A stretch of DNA of 64,000 bases, taken from assembly GCF_001637225.1 (NCBI RefSeq), contig NZ_LVJI01000014.1, positions 248,001 to 312,000 on the forward strand, in the 5' to 3' direction. This stretch comes from Paenibacillus antarcticus. Its GTDB lineage: Bacteria > Bacillota > Bacilli > Paenibacillales > Paenibacillaceae. A model generated the notes under the pieces. It was not told the origin of the DNA. It made no database searches and saw only the letters and a list, made by a program, of their open reading frames with translations. The position numbers and the translations under genes were made by a program. This document shows positions 1-9,575 of the stretch, one piece after another (the stretch's first letter is position 1; the number at the start of each line of letters is the position of its first letter).

Positions 1-227
1 TGATTACTTAATGCTGTAGTCAAATTCGCTGCACTACCATCGGGATAAATACTGATGTTCTCAAGTTCAGAAAGGACCGCATCTTTAATGTGTGGAGATG
101 CTCCATATGGATTCTCATTGGATGCTAGCTTAATAACCTCAGTTAATCCAAATTCTCGTTTCACTTCTTCAGTTGGTTTTCCTGGTTGATATACAGGTAG
201 GCTCACAATATGGGATTTAGGTTTCAT
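1..227 (-). CDS. hisC: Histidinol-phosphate aminotransferase, N-terminal part (cut by window edge)
   Basis: Translated leftward from the ATG at 227 the frame reads MKPKSHIVSLPVYQPGKP and then the ASNENPYG segment typical of HisC-type class I/II PLP aminotransferases; the remaining C-terminal part lies beyond base 1. HisC converts histidinol phosphate to the imidazole acetol phosphate and, in Bacillus, also transaminates phenylpyruvate and hydroxyphenylpyruvate for Phe/Tyr synthesis. It follows trpA by about 24 bases, the same position it has at the end of the B. subtilis trp operon, so it is probably cotranscribed. About 75 residues are visible. Assignment rests on the N-terminal motif plus synteny. 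Confidence 0.9.
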   Translation of the reverse strand, partial: MKPKSHIVSLPVYQPGKPTEEVKREFGLTEVIKLASNENPYGASPHIKDAVLSELENISIYPDGSAANLTTALSN

Positions 228-251
228 AATAACACTCGCTTTCTATCTATA

Positions 252-1058
252 TTATGCTTTTAATTGTGCCACAAACTCACGAATTTGTAATAGTCCCTCT
301 TGCCTTGTACTAACATCATTTAATAACGGAATCACGGACTCAATCTCTCGAACAATGGCACTACCAACAACGACACCATCACATATTTGCGAGAAGTGCG
401 CAACCTGTTCTTGTGTAGAGATACCGAACCCAATTGCAACTGGAATATTGGTATATTTCTTTACGGTTTGAATAAATTCTTCAACCCCTTGGTGAAATGA
501 AGACCGCTCGCCAGTTACCCCTAAGGAAGAAACACAATACACAAAACCACTTGCATTGCTTACAATCTTCTCAATTCGTTCGTTTGAAGTTGGTGCTACC
601 AAAGGTATAAAACTAACTCCAGCTTCATCAGCACGACGCCGTATATCCTCTGATTCCTCTATAGGAAGATCTGGAATAATAAGTCCACTTATTTCATGGG
701 TCTGAACTTCTTTAAAGAACAGGTCCAGTCCCATCTGTAACACTGGATTGAAATATGTGAATAGTATAAATGGCATTGTGACGCCTGACTCACGAGCTTT
801 AACGGCCGTTTCCATAACTGTACGAATCGTAACCCCATGCTTTAATGCCCGTTGAGATGCCCGTTGAATAACAGGTCCATCCGCTAGTGGATCGGAATAA
901 GGTACCCCTAACTCTATTATATCTGCGCCAGCTGCCTCTAATTGTACTATGATTTCTACTGTCGTCTCAATATCCGGATCTCCTACTGTCAAAAACGGCA
1001 TGAGTGCGGTACGATTCTGACTCTTCAACACTTCAAATGTCTGATCCATTAAATTCAT
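252..1058 (-). CDS. trpA: Tryptophan synthase alpha chain
   Basis: A 268-residue (beta-alpha)8 barrel protein, normal length for TrpA, which cleaves indole-3-glycerol phosphate to indole and glyceraldehyde 3-phosphate and passes indole to TrpB through a tunnel. The segment [17 protein letters not shown] near residue 50 holds the catalytic glutamate and aspartate, and GFGIS and GSAIV near the C-terminus form the phosphate-binding loops. The ATG overlaps the trpB stop codon (ATGA), with an AGGAGGTG ribosome-binding site upstream, indicating translational coupling. It is the last trp gene before hisC. Confidence 0.98.
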   Translation of the reverse strand: MNLMDQTFEVLKSQNRTALMPFLTVGDPDIETTVEIIVQLEAAGADIIELGVPYSDPLADGPVIQRASQRALKHGVTIRTVMETAVKARESGVTMPFILFTYFNPVLQMGLDLFFKEVQTHEISGLIIPDLPIEESEDIRRRADEAGVSFIPLVAPTSNERIEKIVSNASGFVYCVSSLGVTGERSSFHQGVEEFIQTVKKYTNIPVAIGFGISTQEQVAHFSQICDGVVVGSAIVREIESVIPLLNDVSTRQEGLLQIREFVAQLKA

Positions 1059-2251
1059 GACTGAACACCTCCTGTGTATGCCATGATGGATTCAACGTCT
1101 TTGTCTCCACGTCCAGATAAACAGATAACAATAATATCATCCTTCGTTAGCTTAGGAGCTATCTTAATAACCTCAGCTACAGCATGTGCAGATTCAAGTG
1201 CAGGGATGATTCCTTCTGTCCGACAGAGCAACTGCAGTGCATCAAGTGCCTCCTGATCTGAGATCGGAACATATTTGACGCGCTCAATATCTTTAAGGTA
1301 GGAGTGTTCTGGCCCAACACCTGGGTAATCAAGTCCTGCCGAAATGGAATGAGCTTCTATTACCTGACCGTGTTGATCCTGTAAAAGATAACTCATAGAG
1401 CCTTGGAATACACCATGTGTCCCCTTAGTCATCGTGGCCGCATGGAAATCTGTATCCACACCTTTTCCTGCCGCTTCCACACCAACCATAGCAACTTCCT
1501 TATCTTCGATGAAAGGATAAAACATCCCAATCGCATTACTACCACCGCCAACTGGGGCTACAAGTATGTTGGGAAGTCGACCTTCAGCTTCAAGAATTTG
1601 GCGTCTTGTCTCATCTCCGATAACTCTCTGGAAATTACGAACCATCATCGGATAAGGATGTGGCCCAACCGCAGAACCCAAGATATAGAACGTATCATCT
1701 ACATTGCTAACCCAGTATCGAAGTGCCTCATTTCCTGCATCCTTCAATGTACGCGACCCTGAAGTAACTGGAATGACTTCCGCGCCGAGCAACTTCATAC
1801 GAAAGACATTCAGAGCTTGACGTTTCGTATCTTCTTCTCCCATGAACACCTTACACTCCATGCCAAGTAGTGCAGCCACTGTAGCTGTAGCTACACCATG
1901 CTGGCCAGCTCCCGTCTCAGCAATGACCTTTTTCTTCCCCATACGCTTTGCAAGAAGACCTTGAGCGATAGCATTATTGATTTTGTGAGCACCTGTATGG
2001 TTTAAATCTTCACGTTTCAAATAAATCTTCGCTTCACCTAAATGTTGACTGAGTCGTTCAGCATAATAAAGCGGGGTCTCACGACCTGAGTATTGTTTCA
2101 ACAAATAGTCAATTTCCTCTTGGAAGCTAGGATCAGCTGCGTTTTGATTATAAGATTCCTCTAATTCTAGCAAAGCGTTCATCAATGTTTCAGGTACAAA
2201 GCGCCCCCCGAATTTACCGAAACGACCGTTTTCATCTGGTACTTGCGTCAT
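1055..2251 (-). CDS. trpB: Tryptophan synthase beta chain
   Basis: A 398-residue PLP enzyme that condenses indole with serine to give tryptophan. [10 protein letters not shown] (Lys about residue 90) is the Schiff-base lysine motif, and [10 protein letters not shown] near residue 235 is the PLP phosphate-binding loop. Length and motifs are those of the TrpB1 family that partners with TrpA. The start ATG overlaps the trpF stop by four bases and the stop overlaps the trpA start. Nothing in the sequence looks degenerate. Confidence 0.98.
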   Translation of the reverse strand: MTQVPDENGRFGKFGGRFVPETLMNALLELEESYNQNAADPSFQEEIDYLLKQYSGRETPLYYAERLSQHLGEAKIYLKREDLNHTGAHKINNAIAQGLLAKRMGKKKVIAETGAGQHGVATATVAALLGMECKVFMGEEDTKRQALNVFRMKLLGAEVIPVTSGSRTLKDAGNEALRYWVSNVDDTFYILGSAVGPHPYPMMVRNFQRVIGDETRRQILEAEGRLPNILVAPVGGGSNAIGMFYPFIEDKEVAMVGVEAAGKGVDTDFHAATMTKGTHGVFQGSMSYLLQDQHGQVIEAHSISAGLDYPGVGPEHSYLKDIERVKYVPISDQEALDALQLLCRTEGIIPALESAHAVAEVIKIAPKLTKDDIIVICLSGRGDKDVESIMAYTGGVQS

Positions 2252-2934
2252 ATTTGTTTCACCCTTTCAGTAAAAGCTTTGATTTTCTCTATATCTTTCA
2301 AACCATTAGATTCAACGCCGCTAGAAACATCAACCCCATAAGGATGATACTTCGCAATTAATTCACTAACATTATTGGGTTCAAGACCACCTGCCACAAA
2401 CAGCGGAACTCCGTGTTCTTTGCTCCAATTCTGGTAATGTGGGATTTGCTCCCACGCAAAGGTCTGCCCAGAACCACCGCCATAAATAGGGTCGAACGTG
2501 TCCAGTAACAGTGCATCAATAACACCAATATAATCATTGGCAATCACATGTGGCTCCATCAATTCCGAACCATTCTCAGTTCCCTTACTATGGACTGAAA
2601 TAGCTTTAAATACTTTCACTCCGAACTTTCGCTTCACTTCTTCACAGAAAACAGCATCTTCTTGTCCATGCAACTGAATGACATCGAGTGGTGCTTGTTC
2701 CATTACTTTAGACAAAAAATCTATATCAGGGTTCACGAATACCCCTACACTTTCAGGTCGTGTCTCATGCTGCCAATCCTGGAGTTGTTCTAAAAGTATA
2801 TTTGCATCTTCAGCTGTAACTTGTCTACGGCTGTTAGCAAATACGAATCCGATATAATCCACCGGTAAGTTTAACATCGATTTTAGCACTTCAACGTCCT
2901 GAAGTCCACAGATTTTTACGACTGTATTCTTCAT
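2248..2934 (-). CDS. trpF: Phosphoribosylanthranilate isomerase
   Basis: A 228-residue TIM-barrel enzyme catalysing the Amadori rearrangement of phosphoribosylanthranilate. The N-terminal VKICGLQD and the [11 protein letters not shown] segment are family signatures, and a C-terminal GGLEPNNV / [10 protein letters not shown] pair forms the phosphate site. An in-frame upstream extension exists, but ATG 2934 is chosen because AAAGGAAG lies eight bases ahead of it and because the protein then begins [10 protein letters not shown] as in homologues. It starts one base after the trpC stop. Confidence 0.97.
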   Translation of the reverse strand: MKNTVVKICGLQDVEVLKSMLNLPVDYIGFVFANSRRQVTAEDANILLEQLQDWQHETRPESVGVFVNPDIDFLSKVMEQAPLDVIQLHGQEDAVFCEEVKRKFGVKVFKAISVHSKGTENGSELMEPHVIANDYIGVIDALLLDTFDPIYGGGSGQTFAWEQIPHYQNWSKEHGVPLFVAGGLEPNNVSELIAKYHPYGVDVSSGVESNGLKDIEKIKAFTERVKQI

Positions 2935-2935
2935 T

Positions 2936-3745
2936 CTATAATCTTCCTTTAATTTCATGAAGAGGTCCCATTAGCTCATTTACAGCTATACCAACATCCT
3001 TTTGGCGCATGAAGTATTCGCCAATGAGTACACCATTTGCACCTGCTTGCTTAAGGAAGGCCATATCATTTGTACTTGAAATTCCACTCTCGCTAATGAT
3101 CGTAATTCCTGATGGAATCATTTGAATGAGCTTGGCTGTCGTCTCTAGCGATGTCTCAAACGTATGTAAATTACGATTGTTAATCCCTATTAACGATGCC
3201 TGATCTAAATGTAATACACCCTCTAGTTCTTGCGCATTGTGAACTTCAATTAACGCATCTAGTCCAATCGACGAAGCTATCTTAATGAATGATGATATTT
3301 GAGCAGGCTCTAATATGCTGGCAATCAGTAGTACAGCGTCAGCTCCTAATAAACGAGCCTCATAAATTTGACGTTCATCTATAATGAAATCTTTACGAAG
3401 AAGAGGGATATTCACTGCTGCTTGGACGGCTTTCAAATATTCACCGCTACCCTGGAAATAATCTACGTCAGTCAATACAGAGAGGCAATCGGCTCCAGCT
3501 TGTTCATACGCAAGCGCGATCTCAACAGGATTAAAGTCCGGACGAATTAACCCTTTGGATGGCGAGGCTTTCTTGACCTCCGCAATTAACCCCATATCTC
3601 TATGGCGATCTGACGATACTGCTCTTAGAAACCCTCTAGTCGGAGGTAAGTTAGCAATGATTCGTTCTGTTGTTGATAAATCAAAATTCTTTGCAAGTTC
3701 CTCTACCTCTTTTACCTTGGTTGCTACGATTTTATCAAGATACAT
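2936..3745 (-). CDS. trpC: Indole-3-glycerol-phosphate synthase
   Basis: A 269-residue TIM-barrel enzyme that closes the indole ring from carboxyphenylamino-deoxyribulose phosphate. LIAEVKKASPSKG near residue 55 contains the catalytic lysine and the substrate-binding serine-proline-serine. LLRKDFIID carries the second catalytic lysine, and the terminal ISESGI and GVLIGE segments bind phosphate. The start is preceded by AGGAG nine bases upstream and overlaps the trpD 3' end by 11 bases. It is a separate gene, not fused to trpF as in enterics. Confidence 0.97.
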   Translation of the reverse strand: MYLDKIVATKVKEVEELAKNFDLSTTERIIANLPPTRGFLRAVSSDRHRDMGLIAEVKKASPSKGLIRPDFNPVEIALAYEQAGADCLSVLTDVDYFQGSGEYLKAVQAAVNIPLLRKDFIIDERQIYEARLLGADAVLLIASILEPAQISSFIKIASSIGLDALIEVHNAQELEGVLHLDQASLIGINNRNLHTFETSLETTAKLIQMIPSGITIISESGISSTNDMAFLKQAGANGVLIGEYFMRQKDVGIAVNELMGPLHEIKGRL

Positions 3746-4760
3746 AAGACTCTTCTCCTGTCATTTGAATCAATTGATTTAATTTAGCGTACGCATTACC
3801 GTTATCTATAGCGTCTGCGGCCAGCTTCACACCTTCGAAGATACTTTCAGAAAGTCCAGATACATAAATACAAGCACCTGCATTAGCTAAAACAACATCA
3901 CGATACGGACTCTTCTCTCCTTGTAGAACCCCTTGAATGATTCGGGCGTTATCTGCTGCATCGCCACCTAGTACTTTCTCAATAGGATGCATCTCAAGTC
4001 CTAAATCATGTGGGTTGATTTCATAAGTCCTTACTTGACCTCCACGTAATTCAGATACTTGAGTTGGGGCTGAGATACTAATTTCGTCCAACCCATCTAA
4101 GCTTGAGACGACCAAAGCACGCTTTAAACCGAGTTCATTCAGCACATGCGCAATTTTCTCTGTCATGTTTCGATCATAGATGCCTAGGAGCTGACGGTCA
4201 GCTCCTGCAGGGTTCGTTAGTGGACCTAACATATTAAAGACTGTTCGCACACCAAGCTCTTTACGTGATGCAGCTGCATGTCGCATAGATGGATGGTAAA
4301 TTTGAGCGAACAAGAAACAAATCCCGATCTCATCTAAACACCGTTTCGCTTGTTCAGCTGTAATGTTAATATTCACTCCCAGCGCTTCCAATACATCTGC
4401 ACTTCCTGCACGTCCGGATGCCGAACGGTTACCATGCTTCGCTACACGAACTGAGACTGACGAAGAAATGATTGCTGAAGTCGTTGATATATTAAATTTG
4501 TGAATTCCTGATCCACCTGTACCACATGTATCTAGTAAATGTGCACTTTCCGTCATCATACGAGTTCCTGATCCACGCATCGCTTCGGCAAAACCCGTAA
4601 TCTCTTCAACCGTCTCACCTTTGATTCGAAGTGCGGTTAATAATCCACCAATCTGAGACTGTGTTGCTACCCCGTCCATGATACTCTGCATCACTTGACG
4701 AGCCTCTGATCTTGAAAGATTATTTCCTGAAATCAGATTAGATAGGCTTGATTGAATCAT
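3735..4760 (-). CDS. trpD: Anthranilate phosphoribosyltransferase
   Basis: TrpD transfers phosphoribose from PRPP to anthranilate. DTCGTGGSG is the glycine-rich PRPP loop, KHGNRSASGRAGSADVLEALG is the anthranilate/pyrophosphate segment, and FNMLGPLTNPA is also diagnostic. The open frame extends upstream to a TTG at 4901. The ATG at 4760 gives 341 residues starting MIQSSLSNLI, which fits the family length, although its ribosome-binding site is weak. An alternative GTG around 4808 has a better GGAG. No fused glutaminase domain is present, so TrpG/PabA must be elsewhere, as in B. subtilis. Confidence 0.95.
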   Translation of the reverse strand: MIQSSLSNLISGNNLSRSEARQVMQSIMDGVATQSQIGGLLTALRIKGETVEEITGFAEAMRGSGTRMMTESAHLLDTCGTGGSGIHKFNISTTSAIISSSVSVRVAKHGNRSASGRAGSADVLEALGVNINITAEQAKRCLDEIGICFLFAQIYHPSMRHAAASRKELGVRTVFNMLGPLTNPAGADRQLLGIYDRNMTEKIAHVLNELGLKRALVVSSLDGLDEISISAPTQVSELRGGQVRTYEINPHDLGLEMHPIEKVLGGDAADNARIIQGVLQGEKSPYRDVVLANAGACIYVSGLSESIFEGVKLAADAIDNGNAYAKLNQLIQMTGEESYVS

Positions 4761-4903
4761 TTCTGTTTGATTCAATTTGTCACTCAACTTTTCTACACTA
4801 TTCTCCACTATACTCATCTCCATTATATTCATTTGCATGGGTTCAGCTCTCTGTACCCCTATCCAATACTCGAACACTTTTAGAGGTTGTTTTGAATACA
4901 AAC

Positions 4904-6457
4904 TTATGGTGTATATTCATATAAATAATCTTGATTTATCATATCGTGATCTTGCTTCGTTGGTGGAAACATCAACTCTGCCGTACGAATCGCTTTTAGT
5001 AACGCTTTTGCTTTATTAACCGTTTCCTCATACTCTTTCTCTGGAACTGAATCCCACACAATTCCTGCACCTGCTTGTATATAAGCTTTGCCCTTACGGA
5101 ATATCAATGTGCGAATCGTGATACAAGAGTCCATATTCCCAGAGAAACCTAAGTATCCGATGGCTCCAGCATATGCTCCACGAGCTTCTTTCTCTAACTC
5201 TGCAATAATTTGCATCGCTCTCAGCTTAGGCGCTCCTGATACCGTTCCTGCAGGTAAGCAGGATAGAAATGCATCAAAGAAATCTTTGTCTTCAGCGAGC
5301 TGACCTGTTACATTCGAGACGATATGCATTACGTGAGAGTACTTTTCGATCTCCATAAATGAATCACATTTAACGGTTCCAAATTTAGATACTCTGCCCA
5401 GATCGTTACGTCCAAGATCGACCAGCATCAGATGCTCTGCGCGTTCTTTCTCGTCTGCCAGTAATTCTTCAGCCAAGGCGCGGTCTTCGCTTTCACTCAT
5501 TCCACGAGGTCTTGTGCCTGCAATAGGTCTAGTCTCTAGTCGTCCTTCATTCACCTTCACAAGTGCTTCAGGAGACGTACCTACGATGATCTCGTCGTCC
5601 ATTTTCAAATAATACATATAGGGTGAAGGATTTAATGTTCTAAGTACACGGTACACATGAAGAGGTGACACTTCTGTTTCTATATGAAACCGTTGGGACA
5701 ACACGACCTGAAAGATGTCTCCCGCACGGATATATTCTTTCGCTTGCTCGACGTTTGAAATGTACTGTTCTTTGGTCATGTTAGACTTGATGTCTCCAAG
5801 TTCCACATCCTGAGGGATGCTGTGACGATTCACATTTTCACGTGGACCTTGTTCTTGTAACTGCTCAGCGATTGTCTCTAACTTACGACTCACAGCTTCG
5901 TATGCTTCAGCAATATCAAGATCGGTATCTCCGTCCTTAACATGAACATTACCTACTAATAGAATTTGTTGCTTCACGTGATCGAACACGATAATGGAAT
6001 CGCAGAACATGAAACGTATATCATCCATATGGAGATCATCCACAGCATGTGCTGGTAGATTCTCATAATACTGTAGTAGATCATAACCAAAGAATCCAAT
6101 GGCACCACCTGTAAATGGAGGCATCTCCTCTAGCTTAGGGCTACGGTAAGATCGTAATAACGCCTTAAGTTCCTCTACCGGTTTACCTTTCATAATCTCT
6201 TCTACGCCATTCTTTTCAAGAACAATTCGCCCTTGTTTACCTGAGACCATGAGGAATGGATCTGTGCCGATAAAGGAATATCTAGCCCACTGGACCCCAC
6301 CTTCTACACTTTCCAGTAGAAATGCACGATCGCGCTGAGCATACCTCTGAAATACACGTATCGGCGTTTCCATATCAGATAATAGCCGTTTTACCACGGG
6401 AATAAGATTAAATTGACTTGAAAGTGTAATTACCTGTTCCAAACTGGGGGTCATCAT
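4904..6457 (-). CDS. trpE: Anthranilate synthase component I
   Basis: The chorismate-utilising large subunit of anthranilate synthase, about 517 residues. It converts chorismate to anthranilate using ammonia from a TrpG/PabA glutaminase not found in this window. ETRPIAGTRPRG, HLMLVDLGRNDLGRV and GAPKLRAMQ are the conserved catalytic motifs in the C-terminal half. The N-terminal half contains the tryptophan feedback site. The start chosen is ATG 6457 with GGGAGG seven bases upstream; ATG 6454 directly follows. It is the first gene after the TRAP-controlled leader. Confidence 0.96.
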   Translation of the reverse strand: MMTPSLEQVITLSSQFNLIPVVKRLLSDMETPIRVFQRYAQRDRAFLLESVEGGVQWARYSFIGTDPFLMVSGKQGRIVLEKNGVEEIMKGKPVEELKALLRSYRSPKLEEMPPFTGGAIGFFGYDLLQYYENLPAHAVDDLHMDDIRFMFCDSIIVFDHVKQQILLVGNVHVKDGDTDLDIAEAYEAVSRKLETIAEQLQEQGPRENVNRHSIPQDVELGDIKSNMTKEQYISNVEQAKEYIRAGDIFQVVLSQRFHIETEVSPLHVYRVLRTLNPSPYMYYLKMDDEIIVGTSPEALVKVNEGRLETRPIAGTRPRGMSESEDRALAEELLADEKERAEHLMLVDLGRNDLGRVSKFGTVKCDSFMEIEKYSHVMHIVSNVTGQLAEDKDFFDAFLSCLPAGTVSGAPKLRAMQIIAELEKEARGAYAGAIGYLGFSGNMDSCITIRTLIFRKGKAYIQAGAGIVWDSVPEKEYEETVNKAKALLKAIRTAELMFPPTKQDHDMINQDYLYEYTP

Positions 6458-6482
6458 GACCATCCCTCCCTGATTTAAATTA

Positions 6483-6511
6483 AACAAAAAACCTCTACAA
6501 AGTAGAGGTTT
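6483..6511 (-). terminator. trp operon attenuator (Rho-independent terminator in the leader)
   Basis: On the minus strand a perfect 10-bp stem, AAACCTCTAC / GTAGAGGTTT, closes a three-base loop and runs into a U-rich tract 26 bases before the trpE start. Its 5' arm plus two loop bases (CTCTACTT) can instead pair with GAGTAGAG at 6687-6694 inside the TRAP-binding site, giving an eight-pair antiterminator. This mutually exclusive pairing is the B. subtilis TRAP attenuation arrangement. Confidence 0.85.
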
Positions 6512-6608
6512 ACTGGTCATGAAGTATATGAAAGAGTCCGGCCACAAATCTCATTCTTCATCTAAAGATCATAAACCTAATATAGCTAACGCTAAAGGAA
6601 TAAGATCA

Positions 6609-6626
6609 AGAATCAGAAGTGATTCT
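6609..6626 (-). other. Stem-loop in the trp leader between TRAP site and attenuator
   Basis: AGAATCA / TGATTCT forms a seven-pair hairpin with a four-base loop. No U-tract follows it, so it is not a terminator. It sits in the roughly 140-base stretch separating the TRAP site from the attenuator, and may compact the leader or act in pausing; function unknown. Confidence 0.45.
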
Positions 6627-6651
6627 GTACCGAATTTAAAATACATATGGA

Positions 6652-6708
6652 CTCTGCTCAACTATACTCATCTCAACTAAACTGTACTCTACTCAACTAA
6701 CTCAACTA
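6652..6708 (-). promoter_or_regulatory. TRAP (MtrB) binding site in the trp leader RNA
   Basis: Reading the minus strand, NAG triplets recur almost strictly every five bases: TAG, GAG, TAG, GAG, GAG, CAG, TAG, GAG, GAG, TAG, GAG, GAG. Eleven of the twelve are GAG or UAG, the triplets bound by the 11-subunit TRAP ring; one is CAG, and one spacer is one base instead of two. mtrB itself is at 16878-17102. Tryptophan-loaded TRAP wrapping this segment would block the antiterminator and cause termination before trpE. Confidence 0.9.
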
Positions 6709-6734
6709 TACATGATTACAGTAGCCTTTGACAA
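6705..6734 (-). promoter_or_regulatory. Candidate internal promoter for the trp genes
   Basis: TTGTCA (6729-6734) and TATAGT (6705-6710) on the minus strand are separated by 18 bases, just downstream of the aroH stop. The -10 overlaps the first TRAP triplet, so a transcript starting here would lack one or two triplets that readthrough transcripts from aroC contain. The match is moderate. Confidence 0.4.
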
Positions 6735-6751
6735 CCCGAAGAATGAATATA

Positions 6752-7126
6752 TTAGTTCGATGTTGTAGAAAGATCCGGTCTTAGCTTACGTGCATCATTC
6801 AAATATACATGTTTCATTTCACGTTGGCTCTTCTCCGTATTCACCTGAATCATGAACCGGATACATTGAGGTAAGCTACCCTGAACAGGTATTTCTACCG
6901 AGCACATAAGTGGAACTAAGTCCCAACCTTCTAGTTGACGAATCGCTCTAGCAGGGAAGGTTGCATCCAAATCACCGGTCATAGTAATCCATACACTACA
7001 AATATCTTCAGGCTCAATCTCGTTACGAATGACAATTTCTTTGAGCAGCGTTACTGTCTCTTGCAGTATTTCCTGCTCGTCATTCTGTGTAACACTCGTA
7101 GCGCCACGTATTCCGCGGTTATACAT
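6752..7126 (-). CDS. aroH: Chorismate mutase (AroH type)
   Basis: A 124-residue trimeric AroH-class chorismate mutase converting chorismate to prephenate for Phe/Tyr synthesis. MYNRGIRGATSV is the characteristic N-terminus including the active-site arginine. Later residues include the conserved cysteine (PLMCSVEI) and the arginine in CIRFMIQV. A longer in-frame start exists, but ATG 7126 has GGAGGAG upstream and the right length. It overlaps the aroB 3' end by eight bases, as expected for the aroC-aroB-aroH block. Confidence 0.96.
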   Translation of the reverse strand: MYNRGIRGATSVTQNDEQEILQETVTLLKEIVIRNEIEPEDICSVWITMTGDLDATFPARAIRQLEGWDLVPLMCSVEIPVQGSLPQCIRFMIQVNTEKSQREMKHVYLNDARKLRPDLSTTSN

Positions 7127-8225
7127 CAGTCTCTCCTCCTTCTCTAAGTTGATCAATCGTTTCACGTACAAGCTGTTCGGGTACGTCCTTCACAATGCTA
7201 ACAGAACCAATGGAATCTGGAATAATAAAGAGCATATGACCTTCTCTAAATTTCTTATCGTGTTTCATTGCTTCCATGATCTCATCCGTAGATAGATGTG
7301 ATGACATCGTAACAGGCAATCGTAAGGACTGAAGCATACTCACCGTTTCATCATAAATGTTAGCATCACGGCCAAGTCGGACGGCTAGTCGTGCTGATCC
7401 AGCCATACCGATTGCAATGGCTTCACCATGCATATATTCACCATAGCCTGCAACAGCCTCAATCGCATGACCAATGGTATGCCCCAAATTAAGAATCGCA
7501 CGCAAATCGTTTTCTCGCTCATCCCGGGATACAACATCTGCTTTGATCGCGCATCCTCGAGAAAGTCCATATTCTAATGCTTCAGGATCGAGGGCTAATA
7601 GTTCACTCGCATGTTCTTTGCACCATCTTGCAAATTCACCATCTCGAATCAAGCCGTGTTTCACCATTTCAGATAGACCTGAAGCAACATCTCGTGGCGG
7701 TAACGTTTGCAAAGTGTCTAGATCATAGAGAACCATCTCAGGTTGATGAAATGCCCCGATCATATTCTTCGCAAGAGGATGATTCACAGCTACTTTACCA
7801 CCCACGCTACTATCATGCGCAAGAATGGTCGTCGGAATCTGAACGAACTTGATTCCTCGCATATATGTAGCTGCTGCGAATCCCGCTAGATCACCTACGA
7901 CCCCACCACCCAGTGCAATCACTGTTGAGTTGCGATCAAGATTTCCTTTAATCGCTGTCGTCATGACTTCTTCAAGTACGGATAATGACTTAGCTGTCTC
8001 ACCAGCATTGACTACTTTGGAGACTGTTGCATACCCAGCCTCCAATAATAACTGTTCTAGCAAATTTAGATAGAGTGGAGCTATATTATCATCTGTAACA
8101 ATCATTAACGGACTATTCAATGATATCCCATGTTCCTTGAAATATTGACCAATATTACTTAGAAGACCAGATCCAATATAGATAGGATACGAACGCTCAC
8201 CCAAATCCACATTCACTGTTCTCAT
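7119..8225 (-). CDS. aroB: 3-dehydroquinate synthase
   Basis: A 368-residue NAD- and metal-dependent enzyme making 3-dehydroquinate from DAHP, the second shikimate step. GGGVVGDLAGFAA around residue 105 is the NAD-binding glycine motif. HDSSVGGKVAVNHP and LNLGHTIGHAIE carry the catalytic lysine and the metal-binding histidines. It sits two bases after aroC and overlaps aroH, so the three are cotranscribed. Confidence 0.97.
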   Translation of the reverse strand: MRTVNVDLGERSYPIYIGSGLLSNIGQYFKEHGISLNSPLMIVTDDNIAPLYLNLLEQLLLEAGYATVSKVVNAGETAKSLSVLEEVMTTAIKGNLDRNSTVIALGGGVVGDLAGFAAATYMRGIKFVQIPTTILAHDSSVGGKVAVNHPLAKNMIGAFHQPEMVLYDLDTLQTLPPRDVASGLSEMVKHGLIRDGEFARWCKEHASELLALDPEALEYGLSRGCAIKADVVSRDERENDLRAILNLGHTIGHAIEAVAGYGEYMHGEAIAIGMAGSARLAVRLGRDANIYDETVSMLQSLRLPVTMSSHLSTDEIMEAMKHDKKFREGHMLFIIPDSIGSVSIVKDVPEQLVRETIDQLREGGETDV

Positions 8226-8227
8226 AA

Positions 8228-9397
8228 TTAATATTTCTCCAATTGAGAAAGATAATTGTTATAATTCGTCTTAATCTCTTCCATTGAATCCCCACCGAAT
8301 TTCTCTAAGAATGCCTTAGCTATTTCCCAAGCTACGACATGTTCCATCACAACACTTGCAGCTGGAACAGCACATGCATCTGAACGCTCGACTTGAGCAG
8401 TAAATGCTTCTTTTGTATCAATATCGACACTTTGTAAAGGTTTATATAGTGTCGGAATAGGTTTCATAACACCGCGAACGACAACTGGCATACCATTCGT
8501 GATACCACCTTCAAATCCACCTAAACGATTGCTCGCACGGTAATATCCTTGTTCTTCGCTATATAGAATTTCATCATGCACTTGTGAACCTCTCAGAATA
8601 CCTGCTTCGAATCCAATTCCAATCTCTACACCTTTAAACGCATTAATAGACATTACACCTTGAGCAATGCGAGCATCTAGCTTCCGGTCATATTGTACAT
8701 AACTGCCAAGACCGATAGGAACGCCTTCTACAATACATTCAACTATCCCACCGATGGAATCTCCATCTTCTTTAATCTGATCAATATAGGCTTCCATCTT
8801 CTTCTCTGTTTCCGCATCGACTACACGTACAGAAGAAGCTTCAGTCTGTTCAATCAATTCATCAATCGATAAGTTATGTACTGGTGCTTCAATCTCACCA
8901 ATTCGGATAACTTGTCCAGCAACCTTGATACCGAATTCAGCAAGGAATTGGCGAGCTATCGCGCCACATGCAACACGAACGGTTGTTTCTCTTGCGCTAG
9001 ATCGTTCGAGAACATTACGCAAATCTTTCAAATTGTACTTAAGTCCACCATTAAGATCTGCATGTCCAGGCCGAGGGCGATGTACACGACGTTTCTCTTC
9101 ATCTGTTCCTTCAATTGGCTCGATATTCATAATATTGCGCCAATGCGTCCAATCCTTATTCTCAACAACTAGTGCGACAGGAGCTCCTGTCGTATATCCG
9201 TGTCGAACGCCGCCCACGATTTGAGCGGTATCTTTTTCAATTTGCATACGTCTTCCACGTCCATACCCTTTTTGGCGACGATGTAATTGGAAGTTAAGTT
9301 CTTCGAAATCCAAGGTTAGATTACTTGGTAGTCCTTCAATAATTGCTGTAAGTTGGGGACCGTGAGTCTCCCCTGCAGTTAAATAGCGTAAACTCAT
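8228..9397 (-). CDS. aroC: Chorismate synthase
   Basis: A 389-residue FMN-dependent enzyme making chorismate from EPSP, called aroF in older B. subtilis maps. The N-terminal [11 protein letters not shown] and the [15 protein letters not shown] segment are family signatures, and [10 protein letters not shown] and [15 protein letters not shown] follow. The ATG has AAAGGGGG upstream. It is the first gene of the aromatic supraoperon, behind a promoter at 9460-9488. Its product feeds trpE, aroH and also MqnA encoded a few kilobases away. Confidence 0.97.
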   Translation of the reverse strand: MSLRYLTAGETHGPQLTAIIEGLPSNLTLDFEELNFQLHRRQKGYGRGRRMQIEKDTAQIVGGVRHGYTTGAPVALVVENKDWTHWRNIMNIEPIEGTDEEKRRVHRPRPGHADLNGGLKYNLKDLRNVLERSSARETTVRVACGAIARQFLAEFGIKVAGQVIRIGEIEAPVHNLSIDELIEQTEASSVRVVDAETEKKMEAYIDQIKEDGDSIGGIVECIVEGVPIGLGSYVQYDRKLDARIAQGVMSINAFKGVEIGIGFEAGILRGSQVHDEILYSEEQGYYRASNRLGGFEGGITNGMPVVVRGVMKPIPTLYKPLQSVDIDTKEAFTAQVERSDACAVPAASVVMEHVVAWEIAKAFLEKFGGDSMEEIKTNYNNYLSQLEKY

Positions 9398-9459
9398 GTT
9401 GCTTTCCCCCTTTAGACTTTCATACTGTGAATGGCTAAAACCCGATAATATCTTTGCTT

Positions 9460-9488
9460 ATTATAGTATAGCTCTTACACTTTGACAA
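9460..9488 (-). promoter_or_regulatory. Sigma-A-type promoter of the aro-trp supraoperon
   Basis: TTGTCA (9483-9488) and a perfect TATAAT (9460-9465) on the minus strand are 17 bases apart and about 60 bases ahead of aroC. Together with the terminator just upstream this separates the aro-trp unit from cheR/ndk. Confidence 0.75.
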
Positions 9489-9518
9489 GAAAGGTTATAA
9501 GCTTTCAGCAATACATAT

Positions 9519-9562
9519 TAAAAAAGCGCCGGTCCTCATAATCACAGGATTCGGCGCTTTTG
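9519..9562 (-). terminator. Rho-independent terminator after the small gene at 9576
   Basis: A GCGCCG / CGGCGC stem flanked by A- and T-runs encloses a further imperfect ATCCT/AGGA pairing; T6 follows on the minus strand. It ends transcription coming from cheR and the small gene. Confidence 0.8.
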
Positions 9563-9575
9563 ACACAGGTATGAC

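Noticed and set aside
1403..1762. A 119-codon plus-strand frame across trpB
   Set aside because: Entirely antisense to trpB, whose protein is unambiguous.
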